From Lachnospiraceae bacterium (lineage in GTDB: Bacteria; Bacillota_A; Clostridia; Lachnospirales; Lachnospiraceae): a stretch of DNA of 64,000 bases. The position numbers and the translations under genes are program-made. Below are positions 19,030-28,692 of the stretch, one piece after another (position 1 is the first letter of the stretch; each line of letters starts with the position of its first letter). A model generated the notes under the pieces. That model saw only the letters and a program-made list of their open reading frames with translations, did not search any database and had not been told where the DNA came from. The DNA lies in assembly GCA_017626435.1 (NCBI GenBank), contig JAGAIR010000007.1:186001-250000 (forward strand). The letters run 5' to 3'.

Positions 19030-19330
19030 AGTTGAATATTTCAAACCGTTGAGGTGGAGATAAAAATGAAAGATGCGCTTACAGAGAGTGGGGAGAGCTG
19101 AGAACCCTGCAGAGATGCAGTTCATTAAATGGACCACTGAGGGCATGGTCAAAGAGCAGATGTTTTGCTTGAGTATTCCATGACGTGAGGACATACGTCA
19201 GTTGTCGGAAATATGTTAGTATTTCGCTAAGTGTGTGGGAAACCATGAATCAAGGTGGCACCGCGGTATATGAGTAAAATATCCGTCCTTGACTATCACG
19301 ATTTTTTTGTGATGGTCAGGGACTTTTTTG
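19030..19330 (+). promoter_or_regulatory. T-box riboswitch controlling the trp operon, Trp specifier
   Basis: The T-box sequence AGGTGGCACCGCGG is at 19253-19266, and the specifier TGG (19130-19132) sits in AAATGGACCACTGAG. The leader ends in a long regulatory terminator. It should sense uncharged tRNA-Trp and open transcription into trpEGDCBA. After the terminator, 19331-19458 holds a short direct repeat (TATGGATGCA twice) but no gene. Confidence 0.93.
19285..19329 (+). terminator. T-box regulatory terminator before trpE
   Basis: GTCCTTGACTATCAC (19285-19299) pairs, with wobble, with GTGATGGTCAGGGAC (19309-19323) and is followed by six Ts. Confidence 0.92.
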
Positions 19331-19458
19331 TGTAATAGAAAAATCCTCTGCGAGTCGTTTCTAATATACAAAAAACGCTCCGCTATGGATGCACACTGGC
19401 GTATGGATGCAGGATGAATGGCTAGAGGAATATTATTTTGCAGGAGAGGAGAGTCAAT

Positions 19459-20916
19459 ATGATTTCATTGGAAGAAGCAAGAAAATTATCAAAGGGTTAC
19501 AAGGTAATACCTATTAGCAAAGAGATTCTTTCTGATATCAGAACGCCCATCGAGGTGCTGCGGATATTGAAGGGAGTCAGCAGACACTGTTATATGCTGG
19601 AGAGCATGGAGAATCAGGAAAGATGGGGACGGTATACGTTCTTAGGCTTTGAGCCAAAAATGGAAATTACCTGTATGAATGGTAAAATGACCATACGCAA
19701 TGGAGAAACAAAGACAAAAGAGGTGAGCCATCCAGGAGAGGCTATCAAGAAGATTCTGGAGGATTATACCAGTCCGAAAATCCCAGGTCTTCCAACTTTT
19801 ACCGGTGGACTGGTAGGTTACTTTTCTTATGATTATGTGAAGTACAGTGAACCGAAACTGAATCTGGATGCCCGGGATCAGGAAGGCTTTAAGGATGTAG
19901 ATGTAATGCTTTTTGATAAAGTCATTGCCTTTGACAATCTGAAGCAGAAAATTATTGTCATCGCCAATGCCAGAACAGAAAATCTGGAAGAAGAGTACCA
20001 GCGCTGTACGGAGGAAATAGAAAAAATTCTGGATTTAATCCGCACGGGAACACCTATTTCGGTGGAACCAGGAAAAATCACATCCGACTTCCGGGCACTT
20101 TTTTCAGAGGAAGCCTATTGTAACATGGTGGAGAGAGCAAAAAAATATATTTATGAGGGAGATATTTTCCAAGTAGTGTTATCTAATCGTCTGGAGGCAG
20201 ATTATGAAGGCAGCCTGCTCAATACATACCGTCATCTGCGAACGATCAATCCTTCTCCGTATATGTTCTATTTCAGCAGTGATGACATGGAGGTGGCAGG
20301 GGCTTCGCCGGAAACTCTGGTAAAGCTGGAGGATGGAACTCTTCATACCTTTCCACTGGCTGGCACCAGACCAAGAGGAAAGAGTCCGGCTGAAGATGAA
20401 CAGCTGGAAAAAGAGCTTCTTGCAGATGAAAAAGAACGGGCAGAACATAATATGCTGGTGGATCTGGGAAGAAATGATCTGGGGAAAATCAGCCAGTTTG
20501 GCAGCGTACAGGTAGAAAAGTATATGTCTATTGAGAGGTATTCCCATGTGATGCATATTGGCTCCACGGTTGCAGGGCGGATACGGGAAGGAAAATGCAG
20601 CCTGGATGCAGTAGATGCAGTATTGCCGGCAGGAACTCTCTCAGGAGCACCAAAAATCCGTGCCATGGAAATTATTAATGAGCTGGAAAATAATAAGCGT
20701 GGCATTTACGGCGGTGCTATTGGATACATCGATTTCACCGGCAATCTGGACACCTGCATTGCGATACGGATTGCCTATAAGAAGAACGGAAAGGTTTTTG
20801 TACGTTCCGGAGCAGGTATCGTAGCTGACAGTGTGCCGGAAAATGAATATCATGAATGTATCAACAAGGCAAAGGCTGTCATGAATGCGGTAGGAGAAGG
20901 AATGGAGCTGGATTAA
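19459..20916 (+). CDS. trpE: Anthranilate synthase component I
   Basis: 485 residues of the chorismate-binding family. The N-terminal region has YMLESMENQERWGRYTFLG with the LLES-like feedback element. The catalytic half has GDIFQVVLSNRL, NPSPYMFYF, AGASPETLVKL, PLAGTRPRGK, DLGRNDLGK, PAGTLSGAPKIRAMEII and YGGAIGYI. It converts chorismate to anthranilate with TrpG, encoded 51 bases downstream. ATG 19459 follows GGAGAGGAGAG. The operon is controlled by the Trp T-box upstream. Confidence 0.96.
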   Translation: MISLEEARKLSKGYKVIPISKEILSDIRTPIEVLRILKGVSRHCYMLESMENQERWGRYTFLGFEPKMEITCMNGKMTIRNGETKTKEVSHPGEAIKKILEDYTSPKIPGLPTFTGGLVGYFSYDYVKYSEPKLNLDARDQEGFKDVDVMLFDKVIAFDNLKQKIIVIANARTENLEEEYQRCTEEIEKILDLIRTGTPISVEPGKITSDFRALFSEEAYCNMVERAKKYIYEGDIFQVVLSNRLEADYEGSLLNTYRHLRTINPSPYMFYFSSDDMEVAGASPETLVKLEDGTLHTFPLAGTRPRGKSPAEDEQLEKELLADEKERAEHNMLVDLGRNDLGKISQFGSVQVEKYMSIERYSHVMHIGSTVAGRIREGKCSLDAVDAVLPAGTLSGAPKIRAMEIINELENNKRGIYGGAIGYIDFTGNLDTCIAIRIAYKKNGKVFVRSGAGIVADSVPENEYHECINKAKAVMNAVGEGMELD

Positions 20917-20967
20917 AAAAAGAACTAAGCCAGAGGAAAATACAGATAAAAAGAAGGAGGTTAAGTC

Positions 20968-21540
20968 ATGGTTTTATTGATAGATAATTACGATAGTTTT
21001 TCCTATAATCTGTATCAGTTGGTAGGAATGATCAATCCGGATATTAAGGTGGTAAGAAATGACGAATATTCTGTACAGGAAATCGAAGCGATGCATCCCA
21101 CACATCTGATTATTTCACCAGGACCGGGCAGACCGGACCAGGCGGGGATTTGTGAGGAAGCGGCAGAGTATTTTAAAGATAAGATGCCGATATTGGGTGT
21201 TTGTCTGGGACATCAGGCTATTTGCGAAGCCTTTGGGGCAAAAGTATCCTACGCTAAAAAACTGATGCATGGAAAAATGTCGTTGGCAAAGCTGGATACA
21301 GAATGTAAGCTTTTTAAAGGGATGAAAGAAGAAACAGAGGTGGCAAGGTACCATTCCCTGGCAGCAGTGAAAGATACCATACCGGACACCTTGAAAATGA
21401 TTGCCTCTACAGAGGATGGCGAGGTGATGGCGGTAAAACACAGCCAGTATGAGGTGTATGGTGTTCAGTTCCATCCGGAGTCCATATTGACTCCAGAGGG
21501 GAAAACTATTTTGGAAAATTTCCTGAAAATAAAGCTATAA
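20968..21540 (+). CDS. trpG: Anthranilate synthase component II (glutamine amidotransferase)
   Basis: 190 residues, a class I glutamine amidotransferase. It has [13 protein letters not shown] at the N-terminus, [11 protein letters not shown] (oxyanion region), the nucleophile Cys in GVCLGHQAI and the His-x-Glu pair in [13 protein letters not shown]. It supplies ammonia from glutamine to TrpE. AAGAAGGAGG before the ATG is a strong ribosome binding site. A free-standing trpG suits dedicated tryptophan synthesis, although such proteins can also serve PabB. Confidence 0.95.
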   Translation: MVLLIDNYDSFSYNLYQLVGMINPDIKVVRNDEYSVQEIEAMHPTHLIISPGPGRPDQAGICEEAAEYFKDKMPILGVCLGHQAICEAFGAKVSYAKKLMHGKMSLAKLDTECKLFKGMKEETEVARYHSLAAVKDTIPDTLKMIASTEDGEVMAVKHSQYEVYGVQFHPESILTPEGKTILENFLKIKL

Positions 21541-21599
21541 GAAAAAAAGTAAATGATAAATGTAACGCCGGAACCGGCAGAATGACAGGAGGTTATATT

Positions 21600-22607
21600 A
21601 TGATTAAAGAAGCAATTTCAATGTTGAGCAGAAAACAGAATCTGGAAGCAGATATGGTGGAACAGGTCATCGATGAAATCATGACCAATAAGGCCACGGA
21701 TGCACAGAAGGCAGCATTTTTAACTGCTCTTGCCATGAAGGGCGAAACCATTGAGGAAATTACCGCAGCAGTCAGGACAATGCGCAGGCACTGTGAACCG
21801 TTCGAGAATGATAAAGATGTACTGGAAATCGTAGGGACTGGAGGAGACGGCTCCAATACCTTTAATATTTCTACATTGTCTTCTATTGTAGTATCTGCAG
21901 CAGGTGTTCCGGTAGCGAAGCATGGAAACCGTGCAGCTTCCAGCAAATGTGGTGCTGCTGACTGCCTGGAGGCACTGGGTGTTAAGATTGATCTGGATGC
22001 CAAAAGAAGCGAACAGGTACTGAAGGAGATCAATATCTGTTTTCTGTTTGCCCAGAAGTATCATCCGGCAATGCGTTTCGTCGGTGCAGTACGTAAGGAA
22101 ATTGGAATCCGTACCCTGTTTAATATTTTGGGGCCTCTGACCAATCCGGCAAAAGCCAGCATGCAGGTGTATGGTGTATACAGTGAAGGATTATTAGAGC
22201 CGCTGGCACATGTACTTCACAATGTTGGAGTGAAGCGTGGAATGACAGTGTATGGAATGGACTGTATGGATGAGATTTCCCTGAGTGCACCAACAAAAAT
22301 CTGTGAGTTTAACGGAGATGACTTTAAAACATATGAGATTACGCCAGAACAATTTGGCCTGAAGCGCTGTGAAAAAGCTGACCTGGTAGGAGGAGATCCA
22401 CAGGAGAATGCGCAGATTGCCAGAGATATCCTGTCTGGTATGGAAGGTCCTAAGATGGATACGATCCTGCTCAATGCGGGTGCTGCACTTCATATCGCAT
22501 TGGAAGATGTCAGCATCCAACAGGGTATCGAGAAGGCAAGAGAAATTATTACCAGCGGAAAGGGTGTGGAGCAGCTGGAACGCTTTATTGCCGTAACAAA
22601 TGCATAA
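21600..22607 (+). CDS. trpD: Anthranilate phosphoribosyltransferase
   Basis: 335 residues. The PRPP-binding motif [14 protein letters not shown] and the following [21 protein letters not shown] block are intact. Later come [15 protein letters not shown] and [14 protein letters not shown]. It joins anthranilate to PRPP. ATG 21600 is chosen because GGAGG lies upstream; an ATG 18 bases earlier lacks one. It is not fused to trpG here. Confidence 0.96.
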   Translation: MIKEAISMLSRKQNLEADMVEQVIDEIMTNKATDAQKAAFLTALAMKGETIEEITAAVRTMRRHCEPFENDKDVLEIVGTGGDGSNTFNISTLSSIVVSAAGVPVAKHGNRAASSKCGAADCLEALGVKIDLDAKRSEQVLKEINICFLFAQKYHPAMRFVGAVRKEIGIRTLFNILGPLTNPAKASMQVYGVYSEGLLEPLAHVLHNVGVKRGMTVYGMDCMDEISLSAPTKICEFNGDDFKTYEITPEQFGLKRCEKADLVGGDPQENAQIARDILSGMEGPKMDTILLNAGAALHIALEDVSIQQGIEKAREIITSGKGVEQLERFIAVTNA

Positions 22608-22636
22608 ACAATCCAGAGAGAAAGAGGTTGACAGAA

Positions 22637-23461
22637 ATGACCATCTTAAATGAAATTGCAGAAAAAACCCGGAAAAGAGTAGGAGAATGTAAACAGAAAA
22701 AAACGTTGGAGCAGGTAAAGGCAGAGGCGTTGTCTATGAATGCAGATACCGGGTATCCATTTGAAAAAGCCATGAAGAAAGAGGGATTATCCTTCATCTG
22801 TGAAGTGAAAAAAGCATCTCCATCGAAAGGGCTGATTGCGGCTGATTTTCCCTATGTGGAGATAGCCAAAGATTATGAAATGGGAGGAGCCAGTGCGATA
22901 TCAGTACTGACAGAGCCATATTATTTTAAAGGAAGCGACCAGTATCTGGAGGAGATTCGTCAGGCAGTATCCCTTCCTATTATCCGTAAAGATTTTGTGG
23001 TGGATGAATACATGATCTATGAAGCAAAAGTAATGGGAGCTGATGCGGTTTTGTTGATTTGCGCTATCTTGTCGGAAGAAGAGCTGTCACAGTTCTTTCG
23101 ACTGGCAGATAGTCTGGGACTGACTGCACTTGTGGAGGCGCACGACCAGGCTGAAGTGGAAAGTGCATTAAGGATTGGTGCCAGGCTGATAGGGGTAAAT
23201 AACAGAGATCTTCATAGCTTTACAGTTGATATCAACAATAGCATAAGATATCGGAAACTGGTACCTGAGGATGTCCTGTTTGTGTCAGAGAGTGGTATCA
23301 GGACTGCGGAGGATATTGCCAGACTGGTAGAGAATCAGGTGGATGGCGTGCTGATTGGAGAGACTATGATGGTAGCATCGGACAGGGTGCAGGCGGTGAA
23401 GGAGTTTATTTCCTATTCAAATATAGAAACAAATAAAAGAGAAAGGATAAGAGAATCATGA
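22637..23461 (+). CDS. trpC: Indole-3-glycerol phosphate synthase
   Basis: 274 residues, a single TIM barrel. It has [15 protein letters not shown] (catalytic Lys), the ISVLTE strand, [46 protein letters not shown] and SESGI. It cyclises CdRP to indole-3-glycerol phosphate. The length leaves no room for a fused TrpF domain. ATG 22637 lies nine bases from AAAGAGG. Its TGA overlaps the trpB start as ATGA, implying translational coupling. Confidence 0.95.
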   Translation: MTILNEIAEKTRKRVGECKQKKTLEQVKAEALSMNADTGYPFEKAMKKEGLSFICEVKKASPSKGLIAADFPYVEIAKDYEMGGASAISVLTEPYYFKGSDQYLEEIRQAVSLPIIRKDFVVDEYMIYEAKVMGADAVLLICAILSEEELSQFFRLADSLGLTALVEAHDQAEVESALRIGARLIGVNNRDLHSFTVDINNSIRYRKLVPEDVLFVSESGIRTAEDIARLVENQVDGVLIGETMMVASDRVQAVKEFISYSNIETNKRERIRES

Positions 23462-24642
23462 GTAAAGGCAGATATGGAATTCATGGCGGGCAGTATATTC
23501 CGGAAACATTGATGAATGAGATCCAGAAGCTGGAAAAAGCCTATGAATTCTACAAAAAGGATGAAGAATTTAATCAGGAATTAAATACATTGCTGCAGGA
23601 GTATGCGGGACGCCCTTCTCTGCTCTATTATGCAGAGAAGATGACAAAGGATCTGGGAGGAGCTAAGATTTATTTTAAGCGGGAAGACTTAAACCATACC
23701 GGTTCCCACAAAATTAACAATGTATTGGGGCAGGCTCTTTTGGCTAAAAAAATGGGAAAGACCAGAATCATCGCTGAGACAGGTGCCGGACAGCATGGTG
23801 TGGCAACTGCTACAGCGGCAGCATTGTTAGGACTGGAATGTGAGATATTTATGGGGAAGGAGGATACCATTCGCCAGGCATTGAATGTGTATCGGATGGA
23901 ACTGCTGGGAGCTAAGGTACATCCTGTAGAGAGCGGAACCATGACATTGAAGGATGCAGTCAATGAATGTATGAGAGAGTGGACCAGCCGTGTAGATGAT
24001 ACTCTTTATGTACTGGGGTCTGTTATGGGACCTCATCCGTTCCCGATGATTGTCCGTGATTTCCAGAGTGTAATCAGCCGGGAGGCGAGATCGCAGATCC
24101 TGGAAAAGGAAGGAAAACTGCCGGATGTGGTGATGGCTTGTGTCGGCGGCGGCAGTAATGCTATGGGTATGTTTTATGAGTTTATCAAAGATGAGAGTGT
24201 ACAACTGATTGGATGTGAAGCGGCAGGTCATGGTGTAGATACGGACAGAACGGCAGCTACCATTGCAGTAGGAACAGAAGGTGTCTTTCATGGAATGAAA
24301 TCCTATTTCTGTCAGGATGAATACGGTCAGATCGCACCGGTATATTCTATTTCAGCAGGGCTGGATTATCCGGGAATTGGACCAGAGCATGCATATCTTC
24401 ATGACATTGGCAGAGCAAAATATGTTCCGGTAACGGATGAAGAAGCGGTATCTGCCTTTGAATATATTGCCAAAGAAGAAGGTATTATTGCAGCCATCGA
24501 AAGTTCTCATGCAGTGGCTCATCTGATGAAGATAGCACCAACTATGAGAAAAGACCAGATTATTATCTGCTGTCTGTCAGGACGCGGAGATAAGGATGTG
24601 GCAGCAATCGCCAGATACAGGGGGGTAGATTTACATGACTAG
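23458..24642 (+). CDS. trpB: Tryptophan synthase beta chain
   Basis: 394 residues of the TrpB1 type. It has [16 protein letters not shown] at the start, [13 protein letters not shown], the PLP lysine in [39 protein letters not shown] for PLP phosphate binding, and the C-terminal SGRGDKDV. It joins indole and serine. It overlaps trpC by four bases and trpA by eight, a layout consistent with balanced synthesis of the alpha-beta complex. Confidence 0.97.
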   Translation: MSKGRYGIHGGQYIPETLMNEIQKLEKAYEFYKKDEEFNQELNTLLQEYAGRPSLLYYAEKMTKDLGGAKIYFKREDLNHTGSHKINNVLGQALLAKKMGKTRIIAETGAGQHGVATATAAALLGLECEIFMGKEDTIRQALNVYRMELLGAKVHPVESGTMTLKDAVNECMREWTSRVDDTLYVLGSVMGPHPFPMIVRDFQSVISREARSQILEKEGKLPDVVMACVGGGSNAMGMFYEFIKDESVQLIGCEAAGHGVDTDRTAATIAVGTEGVFHGMKSYFCQDEYGQIAPVYSISAGLDYPGIGPEHAYLHDIGRAKYVPVTDEEAVSAFEYIAKEEGIIAAIESSHAVAHLMKIAPTMRKDQIIICCLSGRGDKDVAAIARYRGVDLHD

Positions 24643-25411
24643 AATACACAATGCGTTTGACAATAAAAAAGCATTTATTGGATTTGTAACGGCTGGTGAT
24701 CCCAGCCTGGATAAAACAGAGGAGTTTGTGCTGGAAATGGAACGTGCCGGAGCCGGGCTGATAGAGCTGGGCGTTCCTTTTTCAGATCCCATTGCTGAGG
24801 GACCGGTAATCCAGGAGGCAAATATCCGTGCGCTTTCCGCAGGCTGTACTACAGATAAGTTGTTTGATATGGTGAAACGTCTGCGTCAGAAGACAGATAT
24901 TCCGCTGGTATTTCTGGCATACTTAAATACCCTGTTTAAATATGGCTATGAAAAATTCTGTGACAGATGTGAAGATGTGGGAATTGACGGAGTGATTATT
25001 CCGGATATGCCGTTTGAGGAGAAGGGAGAACTGACATCTGTTGCGGCAGCACATAATGTAGATATCATCTCTCTGATTGCCCCGACCTCCCAACAGAGAA
25101 TACAGATGATAGCAAAAGAGGCAACAGGATTTATCTATGTGGTTTCCTCTATGGGGGTAACTGGTGTCCGCAGTGAGATTACTACAGATATCAGCAGCAT
25201 GATTGATCTGATCAGGCAGGTGACGGATGTGCCGACAGCAGTGGGGTTCGGAATCAATACCAAAGAGCAGGTAAATCATTACAGTTCGATTGCAGATGGG
25301 GCGATCATCGGCAGTGCGATAGTGAAAATCGTCGCACAGTATGGAGAAAATGCCGGACCGAAGATTTATGAATATGTTTCTGAGATGGTCAGCGGATTGG
25401 CTGAAAAATAG
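24635..25411 (+). CDS. trpA: Tryptophan synthase alpha chain
   Basis: 258 residues, TIM barrel. It has [15 protein letters not shown], the catalytic Glu in [19 protein letters not shown], the Asp in [24 protein letters not shown] and [10 protein letters not shown]. It cleaves indole-3-glycerol phosphate to indole, channelled to TrpB. Its end is only seven bases from the convergent araC-type gene; a weak hairpin (CTGAAA/TTTCAG) spans the junction. Confidence 0.95.
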   Translation: MTRIHNAFDNKKAFIGFVTAGDPSLDKTEEFVLEMERAGAGLIELGVPFSDPIAEGPVIQEANIRALSAGCTTDKLFDMVKRLRQKTDIPLVFLAYLNTLFKYGYEKFCDRCEDVGIDGVIIPDMPFEEKGELTSVAAAHNVDIISLIAPTSQQRIQMIAKEATGFIYVVSSMGVTGVRSEITTDISSMIDLIRQVTDVPTAVGFGINTKEQVNHYSSIADGAIIGSAIVKIVAQYGENAGPKIYEYVSEMVSGLAEK

Positions 25412-25418
25412 AGGTATT

Positions 25419-26252
25419 TCAGACACAATTTTTCTTTCTCCATTCATTGGGGGATAGATGCATGGCGTTTTTAAAAGCACGTGAGAAGTGAAACTGATTA
25501 CTGTAGCCAACAAGGGAAGCAATCTCTCCAATACTCATTTTAGTGGAACGAAGAAGTTCGCAGGATTTATTAAGGCGATAGGCGATTAGATAATCCTGCG
25601 GACTTTTTTGTGTTAATTTTTTAAAAAGTTTGCTAAAATAGCTTCTGCTTAGTCCAAGAGCAGCGGCCATATTGTCAATGGTAATATCTTCCATATAGTG
25701 TTCTTCTATAAAACCGATAGTAGACTGGATATAAAATTCCTGAATACTGTTATTCGGGATTTTACGTGTTTTGTCTGAACTCTGGATCAGAGCGTTCAAA
25801 AAGAGATAGGTATATCCCATACTTTCAGGGACAGGCATATCAGGATGTTCAACGATGTGACGGAGATATCCTGCCATTGAATCCCGGAGGGATGTTGAAA
25901 CGGCATTATAAATAGGTGAATTCTGTGTCAATCCGGCCTGACCGATATATTCTTTAGCTTTCAGCCCATCTACTTCAATCCACATATATTCCCATGGATC
26001 ATTTGCGTCAGCCATATAATGGATGAGCTTGTTTGGAACGATTAAAAATGCTTGTCCGGCATGAAGTCTGTACTCATGCACCTGGTTATTAACCTGAATA
26101 CGGAATACTCCATGGCCGGAGATAACATAATGGATCAGATAATGACTTCGCAAGGCAGGTCCGAAAGAATGATGAGGTCTGCATTTTTCGTATCCATACT
26201 GATAAATGATAACATCAAAAAAGTCATTGTTCAAAAGGGAGTGGGAAATCAT
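25419..26252 (-). CDS. AraC-family regulator of the alpha-galactoside module
   Basis: 277 residues. An N-terminal cupin-like sugar-sensing domain (HHSFGPALRSHYLIHYVISGHGVF) is followed by two C-terminal helix-turn-helix motifs (DITIDNMAAALGLSRSYFSKLFKK and SIGEIASLVGYSNQFHFSRAFK). The start at 26252 has AGGTG upstream and fits the promoter at 26278-26307; the frame is open to 26282, which lies inside that promoter. It is divergent from the EIIA/symporter/GH36 genes and is probably their sugar-responsive activator, acting at the dyad at 26355-26382 (inference). Confidence 0.9.
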   Translation of the reverse strand: MISHSLLNNDFFDVIIYQYGYEKCRPHHSFGPALRSHYLIHYVISGHGVFRIQVNNQVHEYRLHAGQAFLIVPNKLIHYMADANDPWEYMWIEVDGLKAKEYIGQAGLTQNSPIYNAVSTSLRDSMAGYLRHIVEHPDMPVPESMGYTYLFLNALIQSSDKTRKIPNNSIQEFYIQSTIGFIEEHYMEDITIDNMAAALGLSRSYFSKLFKKLTQKSPQDYLIAYRLNKSCELLRSTKMSIGEIASLVGYSNQFHFSRAFKNAMHLSPNEWRKKNCV

Positions 26253-26277
26253 ATTTTCACCTGCTTTCTTTTTAGGT

Positions 26278-26307
26278 ATCATATATCATTATGTGTCCTA
26301 ACGTCAA
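26278..26307 (-). promoter_or_regulatory. Promoter of the AraC-family regulator
   Basis: On the minus strand TTGACG (26307-26302), an 18-base spacer and TATGAT (26283-26278). It overlaps one arm of an inverted repeat TATGTGTC (26290-26297)/GACACATA (26323-26330), which could be an autoregulatory site. Confidence 0.6.
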
Positions 26308-26354
26308 CAAAAAACAATAAATGACACATACGGGTATAAAATAAAAAATATTGA

Positions 26355-26390
26355 ATCATGTAATTTAGGAAAAATACATGATAATATAAT
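26355..26390 (+). promoter_or_regulatory. Operator-like dyad and -10 of the alpha-galactoside operon
   Basis: ATCATGTA (26355-26362) is repeated in inverse as TACATGAT (26375-26382), 12 bases apart. A perfect TATAAT follows at 26385-26390. The -35 position reads AATTTA, a poor match, as expected of a promoter that needs an activator. Transcription would start about 105 bases before the first gene. Confidence 0.55.
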
Positions 26391-26501
26391 TACAGAACAG
26401 AAAAAAATGTAACATTTTACTAATTGTATGCGCAAAAAAGGCTGCAGACTTTGGGGACGCATAGCACATAAAATTATATATTTATGTAAAGGAGTGATTC
26501 C

Positions 26502-27212
26502 ATGATTACTGTAAAAATACAATATCATGACATGCGGGATGCGGCAGAAATTGTCAGGGAGATATCAAATTGTGCGTTTGATGTAAAGATAGTATGTGGT
26601 ACGGAGACAGTAAATGGGAAGTCTCTGTTAGGTGTAGTGAGTTTAGGCGTAGATAAAGAAATTGAAGTTCAGATGGACACCGATAATGTACAGAATGCCA
26701 AACCACTCATGGAAGTGTTAAGGAAATACTGTTTAAACGGTGCAAATGGAAAAAAGAAAAAAATGAATGAGGTATACAGTCCGTTGGATGGGAGGATTGC
26801 ATTGTTGTCAGAGGCCGGCGATGAAATTTTTGCCAAAGAGTTGTTGGGGAATGGAGTTGCAATCTATCCAGATAGTGAAAACGTATACAGTCCTGTTAAT
26901 GGAAAGATTTTCTTTATCTTCCCAACGCAAAATGCAATTGGTATTCAGACAGCTGACGGGACAGAAATTATGCTGCATGTAGGAACTGATGCCATTCAGA
27001 GAAATCAAGGGAAAGATTTTGATATGCAGGTGAAGGAAGGACAGGAGGTGAAAACGGGAGATCTGCTCCTTTCTTTTAACAGGAAAGAGCTAGAAGGTAA
27101 AGGCTATGATACAGTGACTTTTCTATTGTTTATTAATAAAAAAATGACTCAGCTGCAGATTCTCCGTGGTGGGAATGTGAAGAAGGGTGAAAAGATTATA
27201 GAGATGGTATAA
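26502..27212 (+). CDS. Crh-like domain fused to an EIIA(Glc)-type domain
   Basis: 236 residues. Residues about 1-75 align with HPr. The Ser-46 region is kept (GKSLLGVVSLG, Ser41), but the phospho-His position is Asp10 in HDMRDAAE, as in Crh-type proteins that lack His15. Residues about 88-236 form an EIIA-glucose barrel. The phospho-acceptor His159 is kept (MLHVGTDAI), but the partner His 15 residues earlier is Asn144 (PTQNAIGI). No EIIB or EIIC is nearby; a GPH symporter without a IIA domain follows after 48 bases. I infer a regulator of that symporter, equivalent to a detached LacS/RafP-type tail, rather than a sugar-phosphorylating PTS component. GGAG lies before the ATG. Confidence 0.85.
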   Translation: MITVKIQYHDMRDAAEIVREISNCAFDVKIVCGTETVNGKSLLGVVSLGVDKEIEVQMDTDNVQNAKPLMEVLRKYCLNGANGKKKKMNEVYSPLDGRIALLSEAGDEIFAKELLGNGVAIYPDSENVYSPVNGKIFFIFPTQNAIGIQTADGTEIMLHVGTDAIQRNQGKDFDMQVKEGQEVKTGDLLLSFNRKELEGKGYDTVTFLLFINKKMTQLQILRGGNVKKGEKIIEMV

Positions 27213-27260
27213 CAGCTGGGGATGTTTTAAGACCGCAGGGGCGGCAGAAATGAGGCAAAA

Positions 27261-28652
27261 ATGAAATTAAAATTAAGGGAAAAACTCTCATATGGGTTGG
27301 GGGCATTGGGGAAAGACATGGTATGTGGATTGATTTTTACTTATGCTATGATATATTTTACAGATGTTTTGAAAATATCAGCATCATTTGTAGGAAGTCT
27401 GTTTTTCTTCGCAAAATTCTGGGATGCAGTCAATGACTTAGGGATGGGAATGATTGTGGACAACACAAGGACCCGATGGGGAAAATTCCGGCCATGGCTG
27501 GCGATCGGCACTTTGGTAAATGCCGTTGTATTTGTTTGTCTGTTTACGAACTGGGGGCTTTCCGGAACAGCACTGTATGTATTTGCGGCAGTGATGTATA
27601 TACTTTGGGGGATGACTTATACCATTATGGATATTCCGTATTGGTCCATGCTTCCTAATCTGACAGATGACAAGAGGGAAAGAGAAAAGCTCTCTGTGAT
27701 TCCCAGAATCTTTGCATCTATTGGTGGTTCTCTGATTGTCGGCGGCTTTGGTCTGCAGATCATTGATTTTATTGGAAAAGGGAATGCACAAAAGGGATAT
27801 ACGGGATTTGCCTGGCTGATCGCAATTATATTTGTCGTAACCATTGGTATCACAGTATTTAATGTAAAATCTGCTGATAGGGTAGAAACATCACAGACTG
27901 AAAAAACATCGGCAAAGCAGATGCTCTATATTATCAGACAGAACGATCAGCTTTTGGTTGCGATTGGTGTGATTTTGACCTTCAATCTTGCAGTGCAGAT
28001 TATGAATGGTGTGTCTACATATTATTTTATATACGTAGCGGGCAGCAAAGGAATGTTCTCTGTTTTTACAATGTTTGCAGGTTTTGCAGAAATCGCAGGG
28101 CTGTTCCTGTTTCCTAAGCTGGTGAAAAGATTCAACAGAACATCTGTATATTTTATGGCATGCCTGACTCCTGTTATTGGATTGGCTCTGCTATTTGTAA
28201 CAGGATATCTCTGTCCGCAGAATGCGGTATTAACGGCAGTGGCAGGTATTTTAGTAAAATTGGGTTCGGGACTTCATCTGGGAACAGCAACTGTTGTCTT
28301 AGCTGATGTTGTTGATTATGGCGAGTATAAATTTGGCAGCAGAAATGAATCTGTGACGTTTTCCATTCAGACGTTGATGGTGAAATTTGCTTCTGCAATG
28401 GGAGCACTTCTGACAGGTGCCGCCCTTGATCTGACTGGGTATATTCCAAATGCTGTCCAGAGTGCAGGCACACTTATGGGAATGAGAGTGATAATGGTTT
28501 TGATTCCAGCTCTGTTCACTGTTATCAGCTTTGTTGTCTATAAAAAGTGTTTTAAACTAAATGGAGATTACTATGAACATATTATGAATATTTTAACTTT
28601 ACGAAAAAGCGGAGTGAAAGAATCTGCTCAAATAAAGGAGCAAAGAGTATAG
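27261..28652 (+). CDS. GPH-family (MelB-like) sugar:cation symporter
   Basis: 463 residues with about 12 TM segments. Family landmarks are LSYGLGALGKDMVCG at the N-terminus, FFAKFWDAVNDLGMGMIVDNTRTRWGKFRPWL with the cation and sugar-site Asp residues, and later DVVDYGEYKFGSRNESVTFS. The C-terminus ends soon after the last helix, with no IIA domain. It probably imports melibiose, raffinose or related alpha-galactosides for the GH36 enzyme encoded 40 bases downstream. The solute is inferred from neighbours, not from the sequence alone. Confidence 0.9.
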   Translation: MKLKLREKLSYGLGALGKDMVCGLIFTYAMIYFTDVLKISASFVGSLFFFAKFWDAVNDLGMGMIVDNTRTRWGKFRPWLAIGTLVNAVVFVCLFTNWGLSGTALYVFAAVMYILWGMTYTIMDIPYWSMLPNLTDDKREREKLSVIPRIFASIGGSLIVGGFGLQIIDFIGKGNAQKGYTGFAWLIAIIFVVTIGITVFNVKSADRVETSQTEKTSAKQMLYIIRQNDQLLVAIGVILTFNLAVQIMNGVSTYYFIYVAGSKGMFSVFTMFAGFAEIAGLFLFPKLVKRFNRTSVYFMACLTPVIGLALLFVTGYLCPQNAVLTAVAGILVKLGSGLHLGTATVVLADVVDYGEYKFGSRNESVTFSIQTLMVKFASAMGALLTGAALDLTGYIPNAVQSAGTLMGMRVIMVLIPALFTVISFVVYKKCFKLNGDYYEHIMNILTLRKSGVKESAQIKEQRV

Positions 28653-28692
28653 AAAGAGAAAAAGGCATCACGATGCCGGAAATGAGGTTACT

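Noticed and set aside
19065..19101. Short frame ATG-AAA-GAT with GAGGTGGAG upstream, resembling a leader peptide before trp
   Set aside because: It lies in the 5' part of the T-box RNA, where the purine-rich stretch is part of the conserved leader, and the peptide contains no Trp.
19384..19416. Ten-codon frame (MDAHWRMDAG) with one Trp between the T-box terminator and trpE
   Set aside because: There is no ribosome binding site and no attenuator hairpin between it and trpE; the Trp T-box already explains regulation.
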